A program made the position numbers and the translations under genes. Below, piece by piece: positions 34,909-45,303 of a stretch of 64,000 bases of DNA (positions are counted from its first letter, which is position 1; each line of letters opens with the position of its first letter). The notes beneath the pieces were generated by a model. It saw nothing but the letters and a program-made list of their open reading frames with translations. It ran no database searches and was not told the origin of the DNA. The stretch is from Quercus robur. Lineage: Eukaryota > Streptophyta > Magnoliopsida > Fagales > Fagaceae. The stretch spans positions 42,561,843 through 42,625,842 of the forward strand of contig NC_065538.1 of assembly GCF_932294415.1 (NCBI RefSeq). Direction: 5' to 3'.

Positions 34909-36570
34909 CTAGACCGTTCCCTCTAAGTCCTCATCGCCAAAGGCAATTGGCTCCCGTTCAATCTTCATCTTTTTCTTAAGCGATTGCTCTCCTGTGCGGT
35001 TGCCTGTGGATACTACGGTCAGTACTCCTCTACTGGTTATGATCGGACCCTTTAGGGCGGCGTGGATAACTTCAATCACTCCCAATGGTGGTAGGAGGGT
35101 ATTTCCCCTCTGTTGAGTGCCCTGGCCGGTACCCCGACTTCTGGAATCCACCACAAACTCCTTCAGATATCCTTCCTTCTCTAGTTGTCCTAGATGGTCT
35201 TTCAGTACCCGACATTGCTCGGTGGTATGGCCCTTATCCTTGTGATACGTACAATACAAGCTTTGGTTTCGCTGAGATGGATCACCCCCCATCTTGTTCG
35301 GCCATTTGAAATATGGCTTATTCTTAATCCGATCTATGATTCTATGTATCGACTCTTTAAACATCACATACACCTATCCCATCTGCACTCCTGACTCTTG
35401 TATTCTTAGGTCTTTCTGGGGTCTGGGTTGAAATCTGGGCTACCGAGGGCGATTCATTAGTGGGGCCTTGCCCTTACATTGCAGCCGATCATATTCGAGA
35501 CACTTGTACTCCTCGATGCACCTCATTAGCTGCCTCATACCTTCGGGAGGCTTCTTCGTCAGCGATTCCCGTAATCCAGAGTCCTCGGGGAGTCCCATCC
35601 TAAAGGTGCTTGCTGTGATCTTTTTGTTTCCTCTGCCTATCTCATTGTAAAGTTCCTAATACCAACTGGCATAACTGCGAAGAGTTTCCCTAACCCTCAT
35701 TTTCATAGAAAGCAACGCGTCCACCGGTTGTGGTACCCGACTGCAGGTTATAAACCGTGCGCCGAACTCCTAGATTAACTCGACAAAATTGTGGATGGAA
35801 CCCTTATGTAACCCATTGAACCATCTCAATGCTGTGGGTCCAAGGCTCGAGGGAAACACCTTGCACATCAGCGCATTATTGTGAGTGTGTAGAGACATCA
35901 TTTGGATATAATGGCTGACGTGCTCCACGGGGTCCGTCTTCCCATCATAGGAATTAAAAAGCGGTCGGGTGAACCTATCTGGCATTGGGGCCCGTTCAAT
36001 ATCATATGAGAAGGGCAACCGGGCAGCTCTCCGTAGGGCGCGGCTCATGGCATCCATGGCTACATTTCGAGGCTGTCACTCTTCCGGTGAATCTGAACTC
36101 CCCCTCTTATACTCCTGTGATCGTGAATGTTCCCGACGTTGGTAGGATTCTTGTGAATGCGAACGGTCCCGGCATCTACGAGACTCCCGTGAATGTGAAC
36201 GGTCCTGGTGTCGACGGGGATCGGATTGCTCGGACCCCCGACCATGGCGATCTCCTCCGCTTATAGATCCCACTGCTGCATTATCTCGATCCTCTCTTCG
36301 GTGTCCATCCCTTGCCTCTAGCTCCAAGTCTCTTACCAATCTACGCAACCGTTCGAGCTCCTCGTCTCTTTCATCCAATCGCTTGTGCCCCGAAGCATCT
36401 GCTGCAGCCCGGTTTGTTTGGTATGACCCCTTTCCAAGGCCGGACTCTTCTTCCTTGTGTTTACATTCCCTGTCTTCGTGCCTTTTTTGCCTTCTCTCTC
36501 GCCATGTGGATCCCCGAGATGATCCCACTGAGCCACTTTCAGTAGAAGCTTCTGAACGTCTTCCAGACAT
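34909..36570 (-). pseudogene. gag of Tat element 1
   Basis: Three frames together form gag. 36570-36076 (MSGRRSEASTESGSVGSSRG start) is Arg/Ser/Glu-rich with repeated SHSRES/SHSQES words. 36057-35770 has the retrotransposon gag core with the ALMCKVFPSSLGPTALRWF motif. 35373-34909 ends with the zinc-knuckle-like YCTYHKDKGHTTEQCRVLKD. Stops lie near 36073 and between 35770 and 35373. Gag would build the particle that packages element RNA. The start is the first ATG after the primer-binding site, 64 bp from the 5' LTR. Confidence 0.85.
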
Positions 36571-36613
36571 CTTTCAAGGATGGGTCTCCGCCAAACCACA
36601 GCTTTGTAGGAGA

Positions 36614-36631
36614 TTTCCACAGACAGCGCCA
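36614..36631 (-). promoter_or_regulatory. Primer-binding site of Tat element 1
   Basis: Two bases after the 5' LTR, the element strand reads TGGCGCTGTCTGTGG. The opening TGG would pair with the CCA end of a tRNA. The primer tRNA was not identified. Confidence 0.7.
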
Positions 36632-36633
36632 AT

Positions 36634-37303
36634 TGTGTGTGCCTCGAACGAGCTTAATGGGTCAGTCTCGCTCTTAGGCTCACAATATACTTATAATGTG
36701 GGCTTTGGTTTTCCTACTCTTGGTGATTCTAACTTAGAGACCCAGCAACATTTCTACAACCACTGGACTACTTTCCCCTCCCTCTCTGCAGCTCTTGCTC
36801 TAGATTTAAGGGTCTCCTTTTAGAACTTCAACAACCCTTTCCTTTCCTTGGCTTCGTCTATTTATAGTTCAAAATCAATGGGAAAATCATGATTACTTTT
36901 AAAGCTAGTGGAAATGGAGGTCCAATACTGTTATCGCTAAGTGGATGTTTAGTTGGGTGTGGTGTGAGTGGCATTGGAACTGGTTCCTACTCCCAGGAAG
37001 GGATGATGTTCTGCGGTAGGATTTGCCAAGGAGTCGCCGAACATCTAGGATAGGACCTTCCCGAGCACTCATGTGCATAGGAGATGGATGCACCGGGCAA
37101 CTTCACGGCAACGAGGCGATAAGTACCTTTTTCAAAGACCGACCCAACATGCTTTGGGCTCGACATAACACTGCAGGATTTTGCCTCTGTGGCCCTGGTG
37201 GGTCTTAAGCCCAGTTTATCTGACATAAGCGTTAGGATCCATGGGACATACTGTTCAACTTGGGCCTAAGGCCCAAATGGCTCTAGGGGCCCGGTGCCGT
37301 ACA
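36634..37303 (-). repeat. 5' LTR of Tat element 1
   Basis: 670 bp, TGTACGGCACC ... CACACACA in element orientation. TATA box (TATAAAT, minus) at 36860-36866 would drive gag-pol RNA toward lower coordinates. Confidence 0.95.
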
Positions 37304-37444
37304 TATGCCATTTAGATAAAATTCTCTAATTCAACCCAAAGTTAAAAAGTAACTCTTTTTTTTCCATCACATCCAAAGAATTTAACAAATTTAAGTTTTA
37401 AAACCTCATCGATTGGCAAAATTTTCATAAGCAATAGTTATCCA

Positions 37445-37615
37445 TAGGGGTGGCAATTTATGTGCGCGTGTCGTGTCGACTTATGAGCATTCGACTATAT
37501 AGGTCAACCCTAACCCGACATGTTTATTAACGGGTCAAGAATTTTCAACCCTAACACAACCCATTTATTAAACAGGCCAATCATGTTGACCTGTTTATTA
37601 GATTTTATCAAAACG

Positions 37616-37664
<49 letters not shown>

Positions 37665-38612
37665 CCAAATTGATATGAATTATGAAAAACCAAACAAATA
37701 AATATTTTTAATATAAAATTCAGAACTAACGAATAACTACATTACAAATAATCATTCAAAACTAAAGCATATTTCAATATCACAAATAATCAATCATAAT
37801 ATGTCAAAGAAAATAAACCACAACAACTAATAAGTTTATATACCTAGGGTTTGAAGGGACTATTGGTAAAATGTTATTTAATTAAACGGGTCAAACAGGT
37901 CCCATGTGATGGACACTAACCCAACCCGTTTATTTAAACGGGTCAATCGTGTCAACTCGAATGTAACACGAACTCATTAAGCCTCAATCCATAACTTACT
38001 AATTTTGTGTCATGTCATGTTTAGGGGTGGCAAAATTTGACACGACCCGCAAACCTGACACGACTAACCCATTTATAAATAGGTCATAGGTTGAGGCTAA
38101 ATGGGTTCGGGTCATATTTGGGTCAACACGGCTGACCCGTTTAATAAACGAGTCGTGTTTGTGTTCAACATGTGAACCCGTCCGACCTGTTTGACCCGTT
38201 TAGATAATAAAGGTATTAAATTTTGTTATTATTGTTTAATTTTTTGTTGTAATTATATGTTTATTACTATATTTATGGTTGTAATTGTATTTTAATTTTA
38301 GATATATAATAGATTATTTAGGTCATGTATGACCTATTAATCAAACAGGTTATTAAACGGGTTATTTGTATTAACTTTTACATGACTTATTAATTAAACA
38401 GGTTAAATGTGTCGGGTTGGGTCAACCTATTTAATAATCGAGTCGGGTTAGGGTTGAGGATTCTTAACACGTTTACTAAACAGGTCGGGTTCGAGTCAAC
38501 CCATATAGCAGAGTACTTATGGCTTGACACAACATGAACCCAACCTGCGAACACAAATTGACACCCATAGTCATGTTGAGTTCGCAGGTCGTGTCTAATT
38601 TTGTCACCCCTA
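37445..38612. mobile_element. hAT MITE (outer), host of a second one
   Basis: Starts TAGGGGTGGCAATTT and ends AATTTTGTCACCCCTA, imperfect inverted ends. An 8-bp target duplication, GTTATCCA at 37437-37444 and GTTATCTA at 38613-38620, has one mismatch. Size without the insertion is about 610 bp. The interior is rich in GGGTC/GACCC words and contains a (TA)n tract at 37618-37661. No coding capacity. Confidence 0.85.
38022..38569. mobile_element. hAT MITE (inner), inserted near the end of the outer one
   Basis: 548 bp, starting TAGGGGTGGCAAAATT and ending CAAATTGACACCCATA. An exact 8-bp target duplication GTCATGTT lies at 38014-38021 and 38570-38577. It shares GGGTC/GACCC-rich interior words with its host, so both belong to related families. 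Confidence 0.9.
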
Positions 38613-38620
38613 GTTATCTA

Positions 38621-39002
38621 CAAGAGTAGTTGTAAATGTTAACAATTTTACATCTTTGAATAATTTTTTATTGGATATGCAATGAGAAAAATCTATAGTT
38701 AGATAACATTTTCTTCTTATTATTTCTATACTTTCAAAATTCCAAGTTAATCAATAATTTTTAGCTATCTCATTTTTAAAATGTTTAGTTTTTTTCTTTT
38801 TTCTTTTTGTATTTTTAAATTACAAACAAAAGTATAAAACATGAGTTCATAGATTAAATACTAAATAAAATTTTATTAATATAAAACTTGGTGGTGCGTT
38901 AAGAAAAATGAGAACTTATGATCCATGATGGAATTTTTAAAATATATTAGTATAATAAAATAAAATAAAAAATTGGTAGGTATGTTAAGAAAAATGAGAA
39001 TT
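38621..39002. other. AT-rich spacer between the two Tat elements
   Basis: No gene. The phrase GTTAAGAAAAATGAGAA occurs twice (near 38897 and 38984), the second copy abutting element 2. Confidence 0.6.
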
Positions 39003-39455
39003 TGTGGGATATAGAAATTTAATAAGGTAATAATGCCAAGTGTCATACCCAAGGCCGAGGAGGCCAATGCAATTCCGAGGAGACCATACACTCGGATAGT
39101 AAGGCCAGAGAGGTAAACCATGGCCACATCAATGGCACATTACTAGAGGGGGCCACACTATAGAGGAAGAGCTTCAGAGAGGGGGTTAGTCCTGATGCGA
39201 TTGGAGGGATGGTAGCTATCACCACATTTAATGCACCACACCAAACCCCCTAGCCACATTTATGTGGAGAAAACCTCTGAACAATGCTGTCTTGGTTGCC
39301 GCAACTCACAGAAGACTTGAGAGGGCGTTTGATGGAATAAGCACTCAATTAGTGGCTTGCATAATCAACAAATAGAGAGCCAAAATCAGTGGAAATTAGC
39401 TAAATAATGTAAAGGATCCTCTTGAAAGAAGGGGTTCAGAAAAATTGGCCCAAGG
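39003..39455 (+). repeat. Truncated 5' LTR of Tat element 2
   Basis: Similar to the start of 48454-49060 from TGTGGGATATAGAAATTTAA to GAAAGAAGGGGTTC.GAAAAA. The last 150 bp or so of the LTR are missing. Confidence 0.85.
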
Positions 39456-39960
39456 CAAACTTTCGCAATCAGGGACAGCCAAGCGAGGTCCAACTGGTCA
39501 ACTCGGTGTTTAGGGTCCTAGTCCACCAAATACTATAGAAGATCTAGAATGAGCCTTACTTCACTTGGCTGCACAAGATAGGTGGGGACCCGACCTGAAG
39601 AAATCACTCAATGTATTGCTACCATCAGGATAAAGGGCACACCACTGAGGAGTGCAAAACCCTACGGTTGTACTTGAACCGTCTGCTTAAGGAAGGAAAG
39701 CTGGAAGAGTTCACGAACGATACCTCGGCACAAAGAGGAGCCCCACATCAGGGTTATTAGGGAGGGCCAGAGCCACGACCCCCCTTGGGAATTATTCATG
39801 TTATCCTCACCGAACCAAAACAAATGTCGGCCACATTAACAAGGGTGATGTCCGTGTCTCCCCCCGTTACCAACTTTAGCTGAGAAGACCTTTGCAAGAG
39901 GGCTAGGATGGAACCCAATCTGGTCATGGGTTTTTCCAATGAAAACCTGGTCGACATTGC
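39456..39960 (+). pseudogene. gag remnant of Tat element 2
   Basis: Only the C-terminal zinc-knuckle part survives: MYCYHHQDKGHTTEECKTL near 39610-39666, then LNRLLKEGKLEEF. It matches the YCTYHKDKGHTTEQC block of element 1. The main gag core is deleted, and stops interrupt the rest. Confidence 0.75.
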
Positions 39961-39991
39961 CTAACCCCATGTTGACGCTCTAGTTGTCACA

Positions 39992-40342
39992 GTGCGTATT
40001 AGAGGCTTCGATGTGCACAGGGTAATGGTCGACGGGGGAAATGGGGCTGAAATCATGTACCTCAATCTGTTTAAAAGACTGGGGCTAAAGGAGGAAGACC
40101 TAGAGAGTTACGGAGCCCCACTCAGGGGATTCGATGGGAAAATGGTTATCCCAAAGAGAAGAATCAAGCTATCGGTCCAAGTAGAGCAAGAAGAGGTGTT
40201 GGTGGACTTCATTGTGGTGGACGCGTATTCATCATACACAGTCATTCTAGCTCAGCCATGGCTACATGCTCTCGAAGCCGTATCATCCACCCTGCACCAA
40301 AAGATGAAATTCCCAACCAAAGGTCAAATCGAAGAATTATGA
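39992..40342 (+). pseudogene. Protease region of Tat element 2
   Basis: A 116-codon frame, MRIRGFDVHRVMVDGGNGAE then IMYLNLFKRLGL, and VILAQPWLHALEAVSSTLHQ. It aligns with element 1's protease. The active-site loop reads DGGNG. The frame ends before RT. Confidence 0.78.
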
Positions 40343-40582
40343 GGATGCCAAGCCTCGGCGAGACAATGCCTCATCGCAGCAATCAACCACCGAACCCCTC
40401 TGGAAGGAGTGAACAAGGTGCCATCGAAGTTATAGTAGTTAATGCTTATCTCAGCCGAGGCCGAGGACGATAGGGTTGGAGCGGCAAAGGCCTGTGAAAA
40501 CCTTATCAAGGTGGCTATTGGTGGCAATTCCGACAAATACTTTTAGCTAAAAGCGCATCTATCACCAACAGAAAGAGACTAG

Positions 40583-42639
40583 TTGGTGGCTTTCCTCAAG
40601 CAGCATATTGACCCATACAAAGCGTTAGGGATTAATCCGAACTTTATATGTCATCAACTGAATGTGAATCTCGAAGCTCAACCAAAGAAACAGCCACCTC
40701 GAAGATCCTCCAATGAGCATTCCAATGCAGTAAAAGGAGAAGTCAACAAGTTGAAACAAGTTGGGGCAATAAAGGAAATTTTCTATCTGGAGTGGCTGGC
40801 TAACACTGTGGTAGTCAAAAAAAAAAATGGGAAGTGAAGAGTTTGTGTGGACTTCACTGATCTCAATAAGACTTATCCCAAAGACCTCTTCCTTGTTCCG
40901 AGAATAGACCAGCTGGTAGACGCTACCTTTAGGCACCCTCAAATGAGTTTTCTTGATGCTTTCTAGGGATACCACCAGATCCCTCTAGCATTCATCGACC
41001 AGGAAAAAACAGCCTTTAGGACTCCCCTCGGCAACTACCATAATCAAGTGATGCCTTTTAGTAAGGGTGTGCACGGGTCGGGTTGGGTCGGGTTGAGGGG
41101 ACTTTTTGACCCAACCCACCATGGTGGGTCAAAAAAATTTCAACTCAACCCAACCCATCACATAAGTCCAACCCAACCCAACCCAACCCACATGGGTCGG
41201 GTTGGGTCGGGTTGAACCCATGGGTTTGACAAAATTTTATTATTATTATTATTAAATTGAGTAGAAAAAAATATAAATATTAATATATTAAAAAAATCTA
41301 AAGATTAGTATCAATGTAACTCCTTAAAGGCTCAACACTAATGACTAAACAACAATAGTAATTTATTAGGATTTATGTAAACTAATTGGCTTTTATATAG
41401 GATAGGAATAATTTGTTATTTAAAAAAATTTATTAATTATATAATATATTTTATATATATTGAATTAGTATTAGTAGGAGGAATTGAAGAAATGTTGCTC
41501 TACAACTGGTTTTTTTTTTAAATTATTAAATATAATATATATATATATATATTTATATATATAAGTTCCCTACAATTGATTTAAAAAAAATTATTAAATA
41601 TAAAATATATTTTAAATATATGTTAAATATGGTGGGTCGGGTCGGGTTTAGCGGGTTTGTAATTTTATGACCCAAACCCAACCCGACCCGCTATAAAATT
41701 ATTTTTTGTAACCCAACCCAACCCACCAAGCCTTAAAAACCGACCCAACCTGATGGGTCGGGTTGGGTTGGGTCGGGTTTGGCGGGTCGGTGGGTTTTCT
41801 GCACACTCCTACCTTTTAGGTTGAAAAACGCAGGATCCACCTACCAAAGAATGGTGACAAGGATGTTCGAGACCCAGCTAGGTAGAAATATGGAAGCTTA
41901 TATAGACGACATGGTGATAAAAAGTAAAGATGCGTTCGAGCACATACAAGACTTGGAGGAAGCTTTTTCCGTGCTCAGGAAACACCAACTGTGGTTAAAC
42001 GCTTCAAAGTGTTCGTTCGGAGTGAGCTCGGGGAAGTTCTTAGGTTTTATGATAACACACCGTGGCATTGAGGTCAACCCAGATCAGATCAAGGCCATAA
42101 ACGACCTACATCCACCTCGGAACCCTAAAGAGGTGCAGCGGTTGATGGGCATCACAGCTGCCCTGAACAGATTCATATCACGGTCGGCTGACCGATGCAG
42201 ACCATTCTTCCAACTTCTACACAAATGGAAGGATTATTCTTGGACAGAGGAATGTGATCAGGCCTTCAGAGAACTGAAGGAGTATCTGTCAAATCCGCCG
42301 GTGTTGTCTTGTCCCAAGCAGGAGGAAATCCTTTACGCCTACTTAGCTGTCACGAACCACGCAGTCAACCTCATCCTAATTCGGGTTGATTTTAGGGTTC
42401 AAAGACCAATCTACTACGTTAACAAATCTCTACAAGATGTCAAGACGAGGTACTTTCACGTAGAAAAAGACATCTTAACCCTCGTCCACGCTACCAGGAA
42501 GTTGTCATACTACTTCCAGGCACATACGGTAATGGTCTTGACCCAGCTTCCCTTGCAAACGATATTACAGAAATCAGACTATTTTGGAAGGGTGGTGCAG
42601 TGGGGAACTATGCTAGGAGCTTTTGACATCAAGTACTAG
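40583..42639 (+). pseudogene. Reverse transcriptase and RNase H of Tat element 2, split by a MITE
   Basis: The N-terminal RT is at 40583-41061 with VNKLKQVGAIKEIFYLEWLA, VVVKKKNGK then a stop where Trp is expected, and VCVDFTDLNKTYPKDLF. The frame is cut after MPF at 41061 by a hAT element, and resumes at 41820 with RLKNAGSTYQRMVTRMF, the catalytic YIDDM and KCSFGVSSGKFLGFMITHRG. The first RNase H follows (QRPIYYVNKSLQDVKTRYF and EKDILTLVHATRKLSYYF), to a stop at 42637-42639. The catalytic RT residues survive, but the protein cannot be made. Confidence 0.87.
41062..41811. mobile_element. hAT MITE inserted in the RT of Tat element 2
   Basis: 750 bp with ends TAAGGGTGTGCA and TGCACACTCCTA (10 of 12 inverted matches). 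An exact 8-bp target duplication CCTTTTAG lies at 41054-41061 and 41812-41819. The interior carries long GGGTCGGGTTGGGTC-type tracts at both ends in opposite orientation and an AT-rich centre, so it could fold into a hairpin. It must be younger than element 2. Confidence 0.93.
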
Positions 42640-43500
42640 CCGAGGACATTGATTAAAGGCCAAGTCTTGGCTAACCTCGTTGCCGAGTTCTCGGAGGATC
42701 AAACTAAGGAGGGTGTACAAAGCCAGGAAGCTGTTGGGGTTTTTACCGTCGAAATTTCCCTTCCATGGATTGTGTACATTGACAGGGTAGCCAACTAGCG
42801 GGGCTCGGGAGTTGGAGTTATCATCGTCTCCCCAGACGGGATAGTTCTAGAGAAATCCCCAAGGCTGTCCTTCTCGGCCACTAACAACAAGGCCAAGTAC
42901 GAGGCACTATGGTCAGGATTGGAGGCAGTAAAGGGCTTGGGAGGAAACAACATAGAGGTCTTCAGTGACTCCCAACTGATAGTGGGACAAGTAATGAGAG
43001 AATACGAGGGCAAGGATGCGAGGATGCATGCCTATTTGGGCAAGATAAAGCAACTATAGGCACACTTTCGGGAGTTCACCTTGAAGTAAGTACCACGGTG
43101 AAGAAATTCCCATGCTGATTCACTAGCTACATTGGTGACGATGTCCGATGGTGCTTTTCCACAGTTAATCATAGTGGAGGAATTAAACAGGCTAAGGTCG
43201 AAGGACCAAAGCCCAACCATGATGCAGTCTGTCTGAGCTGGACCCAACTGGATGGACCTCATAGTGGCATTCCTAAGAGGTGGAGACCTGCCAGAGGATA
43301 AGAAGGAGGTCGTAAAGATCCAGAGGTGTGCCCCGCAATACTGGCTATCTCAAGAGCAAAAATTTTATCGACGGTCTTTTTATGGGCCATACCTACTATG
43401 TGTACACCCAGAAGCAGTGGAGCCGTTGTTGGAAGAGCTACATTAAGGGATTTGTGGGAGCCACACAGGGGAAGATCATTGGCTCACAAAGCCCTTAACT
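42640..43500 (+). pseudogene. Second RNase H and zinc domain of Tat element 2
   Basis: Broken pieces of an RVT_3-type RNase H: GSGVGVIIVSPDG near 42804 with a TAG just before it, KAKYEALWSGLEAVK near 42890, and VFSDSQLIVGQVM near 42957. Then a 64-codon frame (43252-43446) holds the linker to integrase with QEQKFYRRSFYGPYLLCVHP. The order agrees with element 1. Confidence 0.78.
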
Positions 43501-44460
43501 AGGGGTATTGGTGGCCCAGTATGCAGAAGTCGGCCCGAGATTACGTGAGGAAATGTGATCAATACTAGAGATACGCCCCAAATATCCACCAACCCGGAGG
43601 GGTTCTGAACCCACTCTCTAGCCTATGGCCTTTCGCTCAGTAGGGTTTAGACATCATGGGACCATTCCCTTGGGCTACTGCAAACTGGAGGTGGTTGCTC
43701 GTTGGGACTGATTATTTCACAAAATGGGTAGAAGCCGAGCCATTGGTTGATATTTGAGATCAAGACGTGAAGAAATTTATGTGGAGGAACATTGTAACAT
43801 GGTTTGGCATACCTTATGCCCTCATATATGACAACGGAACACGATTCGACAGCAAGGCTTTCAAGAGATATTGTGGTGAACTTGGAATCAGGAACAACTA
43901 CTCTACCCCTACATACCCACAAGGAAATAAACAGGCCGAGGCCACCAACAAGGTGATCCTTGATGGGCTGAAGAAAAGACTGGACGAGACAAAAGAGAAA
44001 TGGGTAGACGAGTTGCCCCATGTACTATGGTCATATAGAACTACTTCAAGAAGATCAATCGAGGAAACCCCCTTCTCCATGACGTATGGAGTGAAGGCAG
44101 TTATACCCGTGGAAACGAGATTCCCGACGATGAGAATAGATTAGTTTGAGGAGCATAACAATGATAGTCAGCTGTGTGCAAGTTTGGACTGGGCCGAGGA
44201 GAAAAGAGAGATGGCAACAATAAAACTAGCCTACTACCAACACAAGCTGAGGTAGGGTTACAATAAAAAGGTGAAGTCACGACCACTTGTGCTAAGGGAC
44301 CTCGTCCTCAAGAAAGTGGTTGATAATACAAGAAACCCATCCTAGGGAAATTGGGGCCAAATCAGGAAGGCCCTTATCGCGTCACCTCAATAGCAGGCAT
44401 AGGTGTATTTAGACTAGAAGATCTGGATGGAAACACTGTACTACAACCCTAGAATGTAAG
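43501..44460 (+). pseudogene. Integrase of Tat element 2
   Basis: GTDYFTKWVEAEPLVDI (43707-43757) keeps the first catalytic Asp. The frame 43767-44144 has LIYDNGTRFDSKAF with the second Asp and QGNKQAEATNKVILDGLKKR with the Glu, then VLWSYRTTSRRSIEETPFSM. The C-terminal part to about 44460 is broken by stops (GVFRLEDLDGN-like near 44403). The catalytic triad seems present, unlike element 1, but frames are interrupted. Confidence 0.83.
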
Positions 44461-44524
44461 TAACTTGAAATGATATTTATATTAATGCAAGAATATTTCA
44501 TTTGTTGTTCCTGTGTCATTGCAT

Positions 44525-44768
44525 TTAAGGGTTAAACAGAACCTTGGCCATGCCTGGTCCTTCGGACCCATGCCTTGGGTAAATTAATGCCTCAACAAAT
44601 TCTTTAAGGGTTAAATAGAACCTCAACCATGCTTGGTCCTTGAACCCATGCCTTGGGTAAATTAACGCCTCAACAAATTCTCTAAGGGTTAAACAAAACA
44701 TCGGCCATGCCTGATCCCTCGAATCACATGCCTTGAGTAAAATAACGCTTCGCAATTTCACCAAGGGT
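44525..44768 (+). repeat. 80-bp tandem repeat, three units, Tat element 2
   Basis: Units start at about 44527, 44607 and 44686 with AAGGGTTAAA and share CATGCCTTGGGTAAATTAA and CCTCAACAAATTCT. This occupies the same place, just after pol, as the 69-bp array in element 1, but the sequence is unrelated. Confidence 0.88.
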
Positions 44769-45303
44769 GGGACCTTGGCATATGCATCATCATTAAAAAA
44801 AAAAAAAAAAAGACTTATCCTGGGTTTTGGTTAAAGGATTTTGAAGGTACATTCATAAGGTACTCTTAAAAAACAAAAGACCTCAAACACCCTTTTTCTA
44901 CTAAGTGTCTCATTTGTCTCTAAGGACTTAAACATTCCTATTGGTTATACAATTTTTAGTGCCAACACATAGTTATTTTTTCTCACTATTTACATGGGCT
45001 TAATTTACTTGAATTAACAACAGTTCATTACTGTTAGCTTTTTGTTAAAGTGTGGGTTTTCACCCTTAGAAAAATCATCAATCTAACCTCTTAGCAAAAG
45101 ATAGAACAATTACTATAGCCATCAGAGATAAATATTGCAGGGAAAATGAAAGTTCATTTATCATAAAGCAAAAGCTAATGTCTCTTCATTAATCAGAAGG
45201 AAAGATACATCATAAAACATGGCAAACTGCCACAACAAAAGAAAAGTACATATATATAAAATAAATAAATAAAAAATAAAAAGAAGACGAGAAAAATCCT
45301 AGG
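44769..45303. other. Non-coding part of Tat element 2
   Basis: AT-rich stretch between the short tandem array and the end of the antisense accessory gene. Nothing else is recognised. Confidence 0.6.

Larger units (their letters stand above)
26870..37303 (-). mobile_element. Tat-type Ty3 LTR retrotransposon, element 1 (10.4 kb)
   Basis: A complete structure on the minus strand: 5' LTR 36634-37303, primer-binding site, gag, protease, RT, RNase H, a second RNase H, integrase, tandem repeats, an antisense accessory gene, polypurine tract and 3' LTR 26870-27541. The flanks GATGC (26865-26869) and TATGC (37304-37308) are a target duplication with one mismatch. The second RNase H after the normal one, and a gene in reverse orientation between pol and the 3' LTR, are known features of the plant Tat lineage (for example maize Grande). 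Frames are interrupted by stops, and catalytic changes are present in protease and integrase, so this copy is non-autonomous. Confidence 0.93.
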
